Below, piece by piece: positions 5,166 through 11,215 of a stretch of 13,376 bases of DNA (its first letter is position 1; every line of letters starts with the position of its first letter). The notes under the pieces were generated by a model, which was not told the DNA's origin, did not search any database, and saw only the letters and a list, made by a program, of their open reading frames with translations. The stretch lies in assembly GCA_030649775.1 (NCBI GenBank), contig JAUSFR010000020.1:1-13376 (forward strand), written 5' to 3'. This DNA is from a bacterium (GTDB lineage Bacteria; Patescibacteriota; Minisyncoccia; Phycocordibacterales; UBA10002). Made by a program: the position numbers and the translations under genes.

Positions 5166-5196
5166 CCGGTGGAACCGCTTCCACTGGCCTTTTTCT
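5166..5196 (+). terminator. intrinsic terminator of the small plus-strand unit
   Basis: CCGGTGGAA (5166-5174) pairs with TTCCACTGG (5179-5187; one G:T pair), loop CCGC, followed by CC and TTTTTCTT. It starts 22 bases after the TAA at 5143. Confidence 0.85.
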
Positions 5197-5235
5197 TACC
5201 GTAAGTTACGACACTATAAAATCTGATGTCCCTCT

Positions 5236-5306
5236 GTCATTCCAGCAGAGGCTCTGATCTAGGTTCTTGGCTGTATTTTCTGGATTCCTGCCTCCGCAGG
5301 AATGAC
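5236..5306. repeat. GTCATTCC...GGAATGAC hairpin element, copy 1, 3' of ligA
   Basis: The element begins GTCATTCCAGC and ends with CTGGATTCCTGCCTCCGCAG then GAATGAC. The right half is a hairpin (ATTCCTGCC/GGCAGGAAT-type, TTCCTGC with GCAGGAA). It lies 30 bp past the ligA stop and may stabilise or end the ligA mRNA. Similar hairpins are well known as dispersed repeats in many bacteria, such as dRS3 in Neisseria. Confidence 0.75.
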
Positions 5307-5336
5307 AATACAAGAGTTTCTTCATTCAAAGTCTTT

Positions 5337-7364
5337 TTACTTCCGTAGCATCTTCAAAAACTCCTGCTCGTTTAAAATCTGCACCCCGAGTTTTTTTGCT
5401 TTTTCATATTTGGAACCCGCGCTCTCCCCCGCCACTAGAAAATCGGTCTTCGCGGATACCGAACCCGAAGGGTCGCCACCGAGCTCCCGAATTCTCCGCT
5501 CTGCTTCTTCGCGCGAGAGCGACTCTAGGGTTCCCGTAAGGACAAAGGTCTTCCCAAAAAGCGGAAGGTCCTTTGCACTTTTTTGTTCCGTTTTCGGTAT
5601 GGTTACCTTTTTCAAAAGCGAGACAATAAGCTTTTTGTTTTCGGGTGCTCCGAACCATTCGAGAGTTGCCTTTCCCACCACGGGACCTACGCCGTCTATT
5701 TTTTCAAGCTCTGCAAAGGTCGCCTTTGCGATGGCGTCAACTGACCCGAAGTGTTTCGCAAGGTCGTAGGCGGTTTCTTCGCCCACCTGCGGAATAGAAA
5801 GACCGGTGAGGAATTTCGGCAAGCTCACGGTTCGTGCCTTTTCAATTGAAGCGAGGAGATTATCCACCGACGTTTCCGCAAATCGCGGAAGTTCCAAGAG
5901 GTCTCCTCTTTTCAGGGTAAAAAGGTCGTCAAACGAGGTAATAAGCTTTTGCTCAAGAAGCACATCAATAATTTTCGGGCCAAGCCCTTCAATATCAAGC
6001 GCGTGTTTGCCCACGAAATGATAAAACTTCCGCTTCTGAATGGAAAAGGAAGTGCGGTCCACACATCGCCATGCGGATTCTCCCGGCACCCTTTCAATTG
6101 ACCCATCACCGCCACAGGTGTCCACTTTCTTCGGCCACATGAACGGTTTTTCTTTCCCCGTGCGCATCTTTGTGACCACCGACACAATGTCGGGAATCAC
6201 GTCTCCCGCTTTCTGTAAAATAACCGTGTCGCCCACGCGTACATCAAGGCGTTTAATTTCGTCCTCATTGTGGAGCGTCGCGCGAGAAACGGTAGAGCCC
6301 GCGACAAGTACGGGGCGCAAATGAGCCACCGGTGTGACGACTCCCGTCCTGCCCACTTGAAACACAATATCCTCCACCACGGTCGTCACCTGCTCGGCGG
6401 GAAACTTGAAGGCGATACCGAAACGCGGAGCCTTGCCGGTATAGCCGAGTTTTTCCTGCAGTTTCCGCTCGTTTACCTTCACCACCACGCCGTCGGCAAG
6501 ATAGTCCTCTTTGGGCATTTCTTTTTGCCACTTTTTCCAATACGCAATCACTTCGTCAATGGTCTTGGTCTTTGCAAAGTGAGGGTTTACTTTGAAACCG
6601 AGCTCACGCAGGTACATGAGTTCTGCGAATTGGCTCTCGGGAAGCTCACCTTCACTCCACGAAAGGTCATAGATAAAGGACTCAAGTTTGCGTGACGCGG
6701 CAATTTTGGGGTCAAGCTGACGAATGGAACCCGCGGAGACATTCCTAGGATTGGCAAACGGTTCTTCTCCCTGCTTTACCCTCTCCTTATTGAGTGTAGC
6801 GAGTGTGGACTTGCGCATCCAAATCTCCCCTTCCACAATGACCGAGACGGGCTTTCGTAGTTTAAGAGGTACCGACTCTATTGTCCGAACGTTGTGCGTC
6901 ACATCCTCTCCCACGACCCCATCTCCTCGCGTCGCCGCGGTGATAAGCACCCCTTTTTCGTAGGTAAGCACTACCTTAAGTCCGTCTATTTTGTGCTCCA
7001 CCACATAGGTGACCTCCCCGCTTTCACCCTCTTTGCGCAAAAAATTCTTAACGCGCGTATCAAACTCGCGCATCTCCTCGGGAGAAAAGGCATCGTTAAA
7101 CGACCACTGCGTTACTTTGTGCGTCACCTTTTGAAACTCGGGAAGGGGGGCGCCTGCCACGCGCTGTGTGGGCGAATCGGGGGTGACGAGCTCGGGATAC
7201 GTTTTCTCAATCTCGGAAAGCTCATGCTTGAGTGAATCAAGCGCCTCCTCCGACATCTCCGGCTTATCAAGCACGTGATAGAGATAGCGGTGATGGTCTA
7301 TGGTTTCGCGGAGCTTCTTAACTCGCTCTTTGATGTCTACAAGGGTTTTTGGGGTCATAGCCAT
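5337..7364 (-). CDS. ligA: NAD-dependent DNA ligase LigA with degenerate zinc finger
   Basis: LigA seals nicks in replication and repair using NAD. The 675-residue product has the full architecture: Ia domain (residues 10-70, with YLYHVLDKPEMSEEALDSL), adenylation domain with catalytic Lys125 in HKIDG, SFNDAFS near 88, TRGDGVVGEDVT near 145, VEGE at 177, DGVVVK at 291, the OB fold (about 325-405), helix-hairpin-helix repeats (about 480-580) and a C-terminal BRCT domain (about 600-675). The zinc-binding loop is altered: Cys417 and Cys434 remain, but the second and fourth usual cysteines are Asp420 and Ser439. ATG 7364 and 7358 are both possible; there is no Shine-Dalgarno. TAGAAT 11 bases before 7364 may be the -10. 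The gene stands alone. Confidence 0.98.
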   Translation of the reverse strand: MAMTPKTLVDIKERVKKLRETIDHHRYLYHVLDKPEMSEEALDSLKHELSEIEKTYPELVTPDSPTQRVAGAPLPEFQKVTHKVTQWSFNDAFSPEEMREFDTRVKNFLRKEGESGEVTYVVEHKIDGLKVVLTYEKGVLITAATRGDGVVGEDVTHNVRTIESVPLKLRKPVSVIVEGEIWMRKSTLATLNKERVKQGEEPFANPRNVSAGSIRQLDPKIAASRKLESFIYDLSWSEGELPESQFAELMYLRELGFKVNPHFAKTKTIDEVIAYWKKWQKEMPKEDYLADGVVVKVNERKLQEKLGYTGKAPRFGIAFKFPAEQVTTVVEDIVFQVGRTGVVTPVAHLRPVLVAGSTVSRATLHNEDEIKRLDVRVGDTVILQKAGDVIPDIVSVVTKMRTGKEKPFMWPKKVDTCGGDGSIERVPGESAWRCVDRTSFSIQKRKFYHFVGKHALDIEGLGPKIIDVLLEQKLITSFDDLFTLKRGDLLELPRFAETSVDNLLASIEKARTVSLPKFLTGLSIPQVGEETAYDLAKHFGSVDAIAKATFAELEKIDGVGPVVGKATLEWFGAPENKKLIVSLLKKVTIPKTEQKSAKDLPLFGKTFVLTGTLESLSREEAERRIRELGGDPSGSVSAKTDFLVAGESAGSKYEKAKKLGVQILNEQEFLKMLRK

Positions 7365-7375
7365 AAACGGTCAAA

Positions 7376-7381
7376 ATTCTA
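7376..7381 (-). promoter_or_regulatory. candidate -10 of ligA, inside a heptamer array
   Basis: TAGAAT on the minus strand, 11 bases upstream of the ATG at 7364. It is formed by the first heptamer word of the array, so the repeat may supply the promoter. No -35 match is convincing. Confidence 0.35.
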
Positions 7382-7635
7382 AACTCTAAAACCTAAATCC
7401 TAAACAAAATCCAAAATACAAGCAACAAACCATACACAAGAAAATGCTACGTTTGTTTTTTGTGATTTAAAATTTGTGTAGATTTAGGACTTACGCATTT
7501 CACACTTTTCTGTCATTCCAGCGAAAGCTGGAATCCAGTATAGAGCCGTTTAACAAGGCTCTGGATTCCACTTTTCAGTGGAATGACACCGATTGCGTAG
7601 GTCCTATAGATTTTAGAGTTTAGTTTTTAGGATTT
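7377..7635. repeat. large paired heptamer array upstream of ligA, split by a MITE
   Basis: Left block: TTCTAAA, CTCTAAA, ACCTAAA, TCCTAAA, CAAAATC, CAAAATA, CAAGCAA, CAAACCA, TACACAA (7377-7439). Spacer of 12 nt. Right block: TTTGTTT, TTTGTGA, TTTAAAA, TTTGTGT (7452-7479), then AGATT, interrupted by the MITE, and after the target duplication AGAGTTT, AGTTTTT, AGGATTT (7615-7635). Right words are roughly the reverse complements of left words (TTTAG against CTAAA). This fills the intergenic space between pilX-like and ligA together with the MITE; no gene is present. Confidence 0.85.
7485..7606. mobile_element. 122-bp MITE with 13-bp TIRs and 6-bp target duplication
   Basis: Ends TAGGACTTACGCA (7485-7497) and TGCGTAGGTCCTA (7594-7606) are inverted repeats with one mismatch. 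TAGATT flanks both sides (7479-7484 and 7607-7612) as a target site duplication. The interior holds a GTCATTCC...GGAATGAC hairpin element (7512-7587) with the perfect TTCCAGC/GCTGGAA stem. There is no ORF, so it must be moved in trans. The end sequence resembles IS ends I associate with cyanobacterial elements; I cannot name the family. It sits inside the heptamer array upstream of ligA. Confidence 0.85.
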
Positions 7636-7648
7636 GCGGAGCTATTTC

Positions 7649-8188
7649 CTAATAGCGAACGCGAAGTGCCCTCTCCACTCGCGCGGGATTGGGTCCCGAA
7701 CCGCAATCGTTTCGGCCACGCGATTCTATAATGGCGGAACCGGCAAGAGTCTTTCCCACGACGACGATAGCGCACCCCGACGGGGTGAGGTTTAAGGTAA
7801 AGGTACTCGTCGCGGCAACACTCGTAATGTCCAAGACGGACACCTGAATGTTCGGGTCGCCATTACAACTGATGGGGGGAGGAGGGTCGTCGTCTATATA
7901 CGCTATGGGGAAAACGTCTCCTATTCTAATATCCCAGTAAAGCGCGCACTCTATGCCGGTGTCCGCGGCAAAGAACGCCATTTCCGAATTCTTCCCGGCG
8001 ATAGAGAGCGTAATCTCTTTGCGAGAAAGCTGGGAAATGAACAAGCCGAGTGAAAGCAAGAGGCTTCCGATAAGCACGGCGAAGAGAATCGTAAAACCAC
8101 GGGAAAATGTAGCATGAAGCATGAAATATGGAACACCAGATTTCTTTTTTTTTCTTATGTATTTCATGTTGCGTGTTCTATCCTTCAT
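7649..8188 (-). CDS. PilX-like minor pilin
   Basis: The 179-residue product starts at ATG 8188, which shares one base with the TAA of the upstream pilV-like gene (TAATG), so it is translationally coupled. Leader residues 1-31 end in FSRG, with PilD cleavage expected between Gly31 and Phe32. The hydrophobic N-helix FTILFAVLIGSLLLSLGLFI lacks Glu at mature position 5, as in PilX/GspK-type tip pilins. The block AFFAADTGIECALYWD (71-86) is characteristic of the CPR version of this protein. The rest is a short beta-rich domain with four cysteines. In other systems PilX/GspK-type minor pilins cap and prime the pilus. It is the last gene of the minor pilin run. Its first 30 codons include both blocks of a paired heptamer array. 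An in-frame TTG upstream (8206) is not needed. Confidence 0.9.
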   Translation of the reverse strand: MKDRTRNMKYIRKKKKSGVPYFMLHATFSRGFTILFAVLIGSLLLSLGLFISQLSRKEITLSIAGKNSEMAFFAADTGIECALYWDIRIGDVFPIAYIDDDPPPPISCNGDPNIQVSVLDITSVAATSTFTLNLTPSGCAIVVVGKTLAGSAIIESRGRNDCGSGPNPARVERALRVRY

Positions 8189-8189
8189 T
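8108..8189. repeat. paired heptamer array over the PilX-like gene start (28+26+28 nt)
   Basis: Left block: TGTAGCA, TGAAGCA, TGAAATA, TGGAACA (8108-8135). Spacer 26 nt. Right block: TTTCATG, TTGCGTG, TTCTATC, CTTCATT (8162-8189). The right block contains the gene's ATG and the upstream stop codon; the left block encodes the end of the leader just before the PilD site. Length and layout equal those of the array at 8746-8827. Confidence 0.85.
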
Positions 8190-8826
8190 ATGGTGAGACA
8201 TACCAATTAAAGATGTTCTCCTTCACCGTAAGCGTGCGCGCGCCGAGTGACCCCGCCACCCACGTTACGGTTACTTCCACCTTCGCTTCTATGGAGGTCT
8301 GAATGTCAGAAATATGAATCTTGCGGGTCATATTCGTCGGCGCCCACCCCGATGTAGTCCGATGTCCAAAGATACCGAAGAGCGGACTACTGGCATTTCC
8401 CGTGTATTGCCACAAACGACAATCGTCGTTGTTCTGGTTGCACCCCGTGATTTGTTGGCCGGGTGATGCTTCCGTGGTATCAATACCGCAACCACCCGCG
8501 GTCAAGCATTGATTGAGGTCCTGAAGCCAATTCGCCCCTCCGCCAAGACCGGAGAGCGCGTTCGTATCCCGCAGATTGCGCACATACTCCAACCCTTCCT
8601 GCGCGAGATAGAATGCGGTTATTTCGTGACGCGCGGCTTCCGCAGAAGCAAGTCCTTTCTCGGCGATGGTGAGCGGAGCGGTAATGGAAAGAAGGAGTAT
8701 CGCAATCGCGACCATGGTTTCTACGATGGTAAACCCGCGCCGAAATGGAACATGGAATATGGAACATGGAACATCAGACCCTTTGTTTTTTCTTATATAT
8801 TTCATGTTGCGTGTTTCATATTTCAT
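8188..8826 (-). CDS. PilV/PulI-like minor pilin
   Basis: The 212-residue prepilin begins at ATG 8826, overlapping the TGA of the PilW-like gene by four bases (ATGA), a coupling signature. Leader residues 1-31 end in FRRG; the mature protein begins FTIVETMVAIAILLLSI with Glu at position 5. The stretch EITAFYLAQEGLEYVRNLRD (residues 68-87) is typical of this minor pilin group: mature helix followed by a short stalk. The C-terminal domain has several cysteines (TAGGCG, TGCNQNNDDC) that could form disulphides, and ends with a predicted beta sheet (SIEAKVEVTVTWVAG). It should act with the neighbouring minor pilins at the pilus tip. The leader is encoded largely by a heptamer array and is nearly the same in its first part as that of the PilX-like gene (RNMKYIRK). 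Confidence 0.9.
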   Translation of the reverse strand: MKYETRNMKYIRKNKGSDVPCSIFHVPFRRGFTIVETMVAIAILLLSITAPLTIAEKGLASAEAARHEITAFYLAQEGLEYVRNLRDTNALSGLGGGANWLQDLNQCLTAGGCGIDTTEASPGQQITGCNQNNDDCRLWQYTGNASSPLFGIFGHRTTSGWAPTNMTRKIHISDIQTSIEAKVEVTVTWVAGSLGARTLTVKENIFNWYVSP

Positions 8827-8827
8827 A
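8746..8827. repeat. paired heptamer array over the PilV-like gene start (28+26+28 nt)
   Basis: Left block: TGGAACA, TGGAATA, TGGAACA, TGGAACA (8746-8773). Spacer 26 nt, T-rich. Right block: TTTCATG, TTGCGTG, TTTCATA, TTTCATA (8800-8827). The right block holds the start ATG and the preceding TGA. Its first two words are the same as in the right block at 8162, while the left words differ. Confidence 0.88.
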
Positions 8828-9494
8828 TGTCGAGCACTCTCTGCGACACCAGCGTCTGCACGTCAAAGCGTGTCGGCACTTTGCTTCTTCCTTGCATAGA
8901 ACCCTTTACGACCATAAGCACGCGAGGCTGTCTTTTGTTGTTACCCGATTCCGTACTGTTATCCGCGCCTTCAACATAGAAGTGCAAAGTGTCCACCACG
9001 ATTTCCGGAGCTGTAATCGGCACAAAATTGGCCGGGTCAAGAAGCTCACTCCCATCGGCACTTTTGGAACGCAGAATAGCCCCTTCGAAAAGTTCATAGA
9101 GAAGGTACTCCCCGTCACGCGCCTGAAACACCAGCCGTTCTCCGGGGGTACTCGGACAATCGCTCGGAAGCACGATGGAACCCGCGCCACAGTGGTACCG
9201 ACTTCCGGTACGAATGTTTCGCGACATATTTTCAAGCGCGAAGTGGAGATTGTTCACCACGGTTTTGAGCGTCTGCGCCTTACGATTGGCCTCAATGAGC
9301 GAGATGAGACTGCCGACCGCGATAACCATAATGACCGAGAAGAGCGCGAAGGCAACCACCATCTCTACGAGGGTAAATCCGCTTCGCGGAGATTCACGAT
9401 TCAGGATACAAGAAACACGAAAAAGGCGACGGAAACGAATCGCCATGCCTCCCTTTGTCACTACTTCATTCTTGAATCTTGAATCTTGAATCAT
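8823..9494 (-). CDS. PilW/PulJ-like minor pilin
   Basis: The first credible ATG is 9494 (MIQDSRFKNEVV), four bases after the stop of the GspH-like gene, giving 223 residues; the longer frame starts at a TTG inside the upstream gene. An ATG at residue 17 preceded by GGGAGG is possible but spaced too closely. The leader ends in SPRSG (Gly39), then mature FTLVEMVVAFALFSVIMVIA with Glu at position 5. LENMSRNIRTG (about residues 91-101) is the stalk motif seen in PilW/GspJ proteins, and GERLVFQ and IVVDTLHFYVEG are beta segments of the head. It is part of the minor pilin set that initiates assembly. The leader contains words from two heptamer arrays. The unusually long leader (39 residues) is odd for a class III signal. 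Confidence 0.88.
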   Translation of the reverse strand: MIQDSRFKNEVVTKGGMAIRFRRLFRVSCILNRESPRSGFTLVEMVVAFALFSVIMVIAVGSLISLIEANRKAQTLKTVVNNLHFALENMSRNIRTGSRYHCGAGSIVLPSDCPSTPGERLVFQARDGEYLLYELFEGAILRSKSADGSELLDPANFVPITAPEIVVDTLHFYVEGADNSTESGNNKRQPRVLMVVKGSMQGRSKVPTRFDVQTLVSQRVLDI

Positions 9495-9498
9495 GTTT
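9391..9498. repeat. paired heptamer array in the PilW-like gene start
   Basis: Left block: GATTCAC, GATTCAG, GATACAA, GAAACAC, GAAAAAG (9391-9425). Right block: CTTGAAT three times, then CATGTTT (9471-9498). The spacer, 45 nt, is longer than at the other sites. The right words are the inverse of the left (CTTGAATC against GATTCAG). The right block contains the ATG at 9494-9492. Confidence 0.78.
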
Positions 9499-10230
9499 CT
9501 ATTTAAGCGATATCTGCCCCGTGCCCGCCACCTCAATCACCCGCTTCTCCCCCGTGGGAGAGACGATGTAGACGCGCGCGGCTTTGTACTTCTGCCCGAG
9601 CGACACGGTCATATCGGTGGTAATAATAGCATCAGGATTGGGACGCAGAAATGTCACATCAAGGAACGCAATCTCTGGGTTTGAGGCGGGAAGAGAGTTC
9701 ACATTACACTGCTCATTCTTACCACTGTCCGAGACATCCCGACCTCCGTCACCGAGAGGAAGCACTCCGCAAAATTTAGAGATGGTATTTCCGCGCTCCA
9801 AGAGCGAAACAGTCAAACACTCCGCAAGACTCAAACACCCCGTGGCGTTGTAGGAGGTACCGAAGCCTCCGTTGAACCGCGCGTCACCCTCCACCCCATC
9901 CTTATCCGCAAAGAGCACATAGGTGTTCGCGCTTCCCGCGTCAAAATGCAAACCATATCCCACGTCAAAGGTCTGGGTTTGTCCGGTCGTCTGGAACTGA
10001 TGAACACTCACCCCATAGCTCTGCGCCTCCCGAAACGAGAGTGCGATTTCGTACGCGAGTGTGGTAAGAAACAGCTGTCCGCTCACTCGGTTGTAGGCAA
10101 TGAGCACAAACGAGCTGATAATGCCAAAAAGTGCTACGGCAATGAGAAGCTCAACCAAGGCGAAGCCCCGCCGAAATGGAGGATGGAGGATGGAGGATGG
10201 AACAGTAGGATTTTTTTCTTTTTTCTTCAT
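9499..10230 (-). CDS. GspH/FimT-like minor pilin
   Basis: The 243-residue prepilin starts at ATG 10230, 15 bases after the pilD stop. Leader residues 1-22 end in PPFRRG; the mature protein begins FALVELLIAVALFGIISSFVLIAYN with Glu at position 5. After the N-helix, EIALSFREAQSYGVSVHQF (about residues 61-79) is the alpha-C stalk region typical of GspH/FimT, followed by a beta-rich head with GYGLHFD and a C-terminal strand ARVYIVSPTGEKRVIEV. Four cysteines occur in the head (CLSLAEC, KFCG, QCN). It is the first of four consecutive minor pilins and follows the peptidase that processes them, so the five genes probably form one operon. A heptamer array encodes the last part of the leader. Confidence 0.88.
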   Translation of the reverse strand: MKKKEKNPTVPSSILHPPFRRGFALVELLIAVALFGIISSFVLIAYNRVSGQLFLTTLAYEIALSFREAQSYGVSVHQFQTTGQTQTFDVGYGLHFDAGSANTYVLFADKDGVEGDARFNGGFGTSYNATGCLSLAECLTVSLLERGNTISKFCGVLPLGDGGRDVSDSGKNEQCNVNSLPASNPEIAFLDVTFLRPNPDAIITTDMTVSLGQKYKAARVYIVSPTGEKRVIEVAGTGQISLK

Positions 10231-10252
10231 GTTACATGCTTCATGTTACCTT
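10177..10252. repeat. paired heptamer array over the pilD/GspH-like junction
   Basis: Left block: TGGAGGA three times, TGGAACA (10177-10204). Spacer 20 nt, T-rich. Right block: CTTCATG, TTACATG, CTTCATG, TTACCTT (10225-10252). The right block spans the pilD stop (10248-10246) and the next ATG (10230-10228). Confidence 0.85.
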
Positions 10253-11130
10253 GCCTGTAAGAGCAGTCCGAGTCCCGCGACGTCCCATCCGAAGACGTAC
10301 ACCAAAAAGAGTCCAAGCACCAGAAACGGGCCGAGCGGAAGTTCGGTTTTCATACCAAGATGCGCGAGTTTCGCGCGGAGCGCGGGAAAGAAGCGAGTGG
10401 GTACCGCAGGGAGCAATCGCTTGAGGAGGAGTGCCGTGAGGCTCACTCCCGCGCCAATCCAAAACCCGATAATGAGCGCGGAGAGCCCACGTGAGAGCCC
10501 GAGTATCCACGGAAACATCACGACGAGCTTAGCGTCGCCGAGTCCCATCGCTCGCCCTTTGGAGAAAAACCAGATGAGAGCGAAAGGGGCGGAAAAGAAA
10601 AAGCCGGACCAGAGGTCAAGGAAGAAGCCCGAAGTTCGAAGTTCGAAGTTCGAAGAAATGAGAAGCAAAAAGAAAGAAAAAAGAGAGGCGGAGTAGACAA
10701 GGGCGTTGGGGATGATTTTGTGCTTAAGGTCATAGACCGAGAGGGCGATGAGGAGGGACCAGAGAAGAAGATGAAGGATGAAGGATGAAGGATGAAGGAT
10801 GAATAAAGAGTAAGAAGAAAGACCTGAAGCACTAAGCTCTAAGCCCGAAGACCCGAGTTGTTTCCAGGCGATGGAGAGAAAGACGAGGCCGGTAAGAAGT
10901 TCAACCAAAGGGTATTGCCAGGAAATCCGCGCTTTGCACCCGCGACATCTCCCCTCTTGCGCGAGGAAACTGAAAAGTGGAATGAGCTCAAACCAGCGGA
11001 GTGTTTTTCCGCAGGAAAAACACAGTGAACGGCCCGAGAGTGTCTTGGTGCCGTAGCGAAGCACCACGACGTTGAGGAAACTGCCGATAATGGTTCCAAA
11101 AACGAAAAAAAAGAAAAGAATGAAAGACAT
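10246..11130 (-). CDS. pilD: prepilin peptidase / N-methyltransferase
   Basis: PilD is the inner-membrane aspartic protease that cleaves prepilin leaders after Gly and methylates the new N-terminus. The 294-residue product has the family layout: first helix with GSFLNVVVLRYG, then the methyltransferase-linked zinc motif C37FSC40 ... C62RGC65, then the membrane domain with catalytic Asp134 in YDLKHKIIPN and Asp199 in GLGDAK. About seven to eight hydrophobic segments are visible. Two short insertions come from heptamer arrays: residues about 93-120 (GLELSASGLSS...FILHPSSFILH) and about 159-168 (SSNFELRTSG); both lie in or next to loops between membrane segments and spare the catalytic motifs. 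ATG 11130 is preceded by an extended -10 (TG-C-TACACT) only nine bases upstream, so the operon mRNA is probably leaderless. Confidence 0.95.
   Translation of the reverse strand: MSFILFFFFVFGTIIGSFLNVVVLRYGTKTLSGRSLCFSCGKTLRWFELIPLFSFLAQEGRCRGCKARISWQYPLVELLTGLVFLSIAWKQLGSSGLELSASGLSSYSLFILHPSSFILHLLLWSLLIALSVYDLKHKIIPNALVYSASLFSFFLLLISSNFELRTSGFFLDLWSGFFFSAPFALIWFFSKGRAMGLGDAKLVVMFPWILGLSRGLSALIIGFWIGAGVSLTALLLKRLLPAVPTRFFPALRAKLAHLGMKTELPLGPFLVLGLFLVYVFGWDVAGLGLLLQAR
10624..10658. repeat. heptamer array inside pilD
   Basis: Words GAAGCCC, GAAGTTC (three times), GAAGAAA in register. In the pilD frame it encodes SSNFELRTSG, close to the SSFELRASS encoded by the unrelated array in gatA: the words differ by one base (TCGAAGC against TCGAAGT). 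Confidence 0.82.
10774..10853. repeat. double heptamer array inside pilD (28+24+28 nt)
   Basis: First block AAGGATG four times (10774-10801), spacer 24 nt, second block GAAGCAC, TAAGCTC, TAAGCCC, GAAGACC (10826-10853). Layout is like the boundary arrays, but here the two blocks are not clearly inverted. It encodes the loop after the second membrane segment. Confidence 0.75.
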
Positions 11131-11139
11131 AACGGATAT

Positions 11140-11148
11140 AGTGTAGCA
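11140..11148 (-). promoter_or_regulatory. extended -10 promoter of pilD
   Basis: On the minus strand TG-C-TACACT lies nine bases before the pilD ATG, just past the terminator of the upstream pilin gene. No -35 is needed for an extended -10. A transcript from here would have a leader of only a few bases. Confidence 0.5.
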
Positions 11149-11151
11149 CGC

Positions 11152-11186
11152 AAAAACCCCTTCGGGCAGAGCCCGAAGGGGTTTTT
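11152..11186. terminator. strong bidirectional terminator between pilin and pilD
   Basis: CCCCTTCGGGC (11157-11167) pairs with GCCCGAAGGGG (11171-11181), loop AGA, flanked by AAAAA and TTTTT on both sides. It starts 30 bases past the stop of the pilin at 11216 and insulates abundant pilin transcription from pilD. Confidence 0.93.
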
Positions 11187-11215
11187 AGAGACTTACCAAA
11201 GATATAGAATGCGTA

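Noticed and set aside
4738..5184. 148-codon minus-strand ORF opposite the small basic protein
   Set aside because: It runs against a consensus promoter and terminator, includes the dispersed 26-bp repeat, and its sequence has no protein-like pattern.
8189..8206. TTG start giving six extra residues to the PilX-like protein
   Set aside because: The ATG at 8188 overlaps the upstream stop (TAATG), a normal coupling arrangement.
9495..9536. TTG start extending the PilW-like protein into the GspH-like gene
   Set aside because: ATG at 9494 follows the upstream stop by four bases; the extension would overlap the other coding sequence by 38 bases without need.
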